A stretch of 41,314 nt of DNA from an uncultured bacterium. GTDB lineage: Bacteria; Bacillota; Clostridia; Lachnospirales; Lachnospiraceae. A program made the translations under genes and the position numbers. The DNA lies in assembly GCA_905215405.1 (NCBI GenBank), contig CAJMQE010000028.1, positions 1-41,314 of the forward strand, in the 5' to 3' direction. Positions 41,185 through 41,314 of the stretch are shown here, in pieces. Below the pieces are notes generated by a model that saw only the letters and a program-made list of their open reading frames with translations, was not told the DNA's origin and searched no databases. Every line of letters begins with the position of its first letter. Position 1 is the first letter of the stretch.

Positions 41185-41213
41185 TCTATTAAGAGAATAC
41201 TCCAATTCACAAT
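41185..41213 (-). promoter_or_regulatory. possible promoter of the coiled-coil gene
   Basis: Minus strand TTGAAG, 17-nt spacer, TATTCT, about 25 nt upstream of the chosen start codon; approximate coordinates. No gene is visible from 41214 to the window end. Confidence 0.4.
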
Positions 41214-41314
41214 ATTCTTCAATAGAATCTTTCGCACAAAAAAACACAGTCAGGGGGAAACCCAATGGTGTTAAGTTAAGGATTCAAAGAGAAGTTAGTA
41301 TCGTTTGCGATATT

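Overview
The window looks like a chromosome segment of a spore-forming, low-GC, anaerobic Firmicute of the Lachnospiraceae type. A pectin-using, Lachnospira/Eubacterium eligens-like gut organism is my best guess. The basis is AT-rich spacers, Clostridia-style ribosome binding sites, a complete spoIIA operon joined to spoVA genes, and a pectin-oligosaccharide uptake and degradation locus. The species assignment is inference. No rRNA or tRNA gene and no intact mobile element is visible.

Region 1 (about 350-14100, all minus strand) is a pectin/hemicellulose oligosaccharide locus. It has two tandem paralogous solute-binding lipoproteins and an LplB/LplC-type permease pair, the LplB carrying an extra zinc-ribbon plus membrane module. 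Three enzymes without signal peptides follow: an ankyrin-GH43 fusion, a GH105 unsaturated glucuronyl/galacturonyl hydrolase and a GH28 exo-polygalacturonase-like enzyme. An ABC exporter half-transporter closes the block. Oligosaccharides appear to be imported and then cut in the cytoplasm.

Region 2 (14833-26139) is a compact biosynthetic gene cluster that I cannot match to a known pathway. One minus-strand operon encodes two BtrH-N-like proteins (a Cys15 motif and a sugar-binding-like C-terminal domain), a methyltransferase-GAF fusion, an acyl carrier protein, an AMP-forming ligase, a GNAT protein, a second carrier protein and a GT4 glycosyltransferase. Divergently transcribed is a fatty-acyl-AMP-ligase-like protein with a C-terminal carrier domain, behind a near-consensus promoter with a perfect 16-bp palindrome at the expected transcription start. 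By analogy with butirosin BtrI/BtrJ/BtrH, the likely logic is activation of an acid, loading on a carrier, tailoring, and transfer to a sugar or amine acceptor.

Region 3 (26550-41314) is housekeeping and sporulation: a YigZ/IMPACT protein, a class A penicillin-binding protein, spoVAE-spoVAD-spoVAC-spoVAB-spoVAA, sigF-spoIIAB-spoIIAA, a zinc-ribbon/TPR membrane protein with a 47-residue companion ORF, folC, and an unrecognised coiled-coil protein.

Noncoding features stand out. At least nine spacers carry degenerate tandem arrays with different units (11, 12, 16 or about 48 nt), mostly just past a stop codon. A candidate structured RNA with a 13-bp closing stem and a U-tract lies between spoVAC and spoVAD, and an imperfect 107-bp inverted-repeat element lies between the convergent ligase and yigZ genes.
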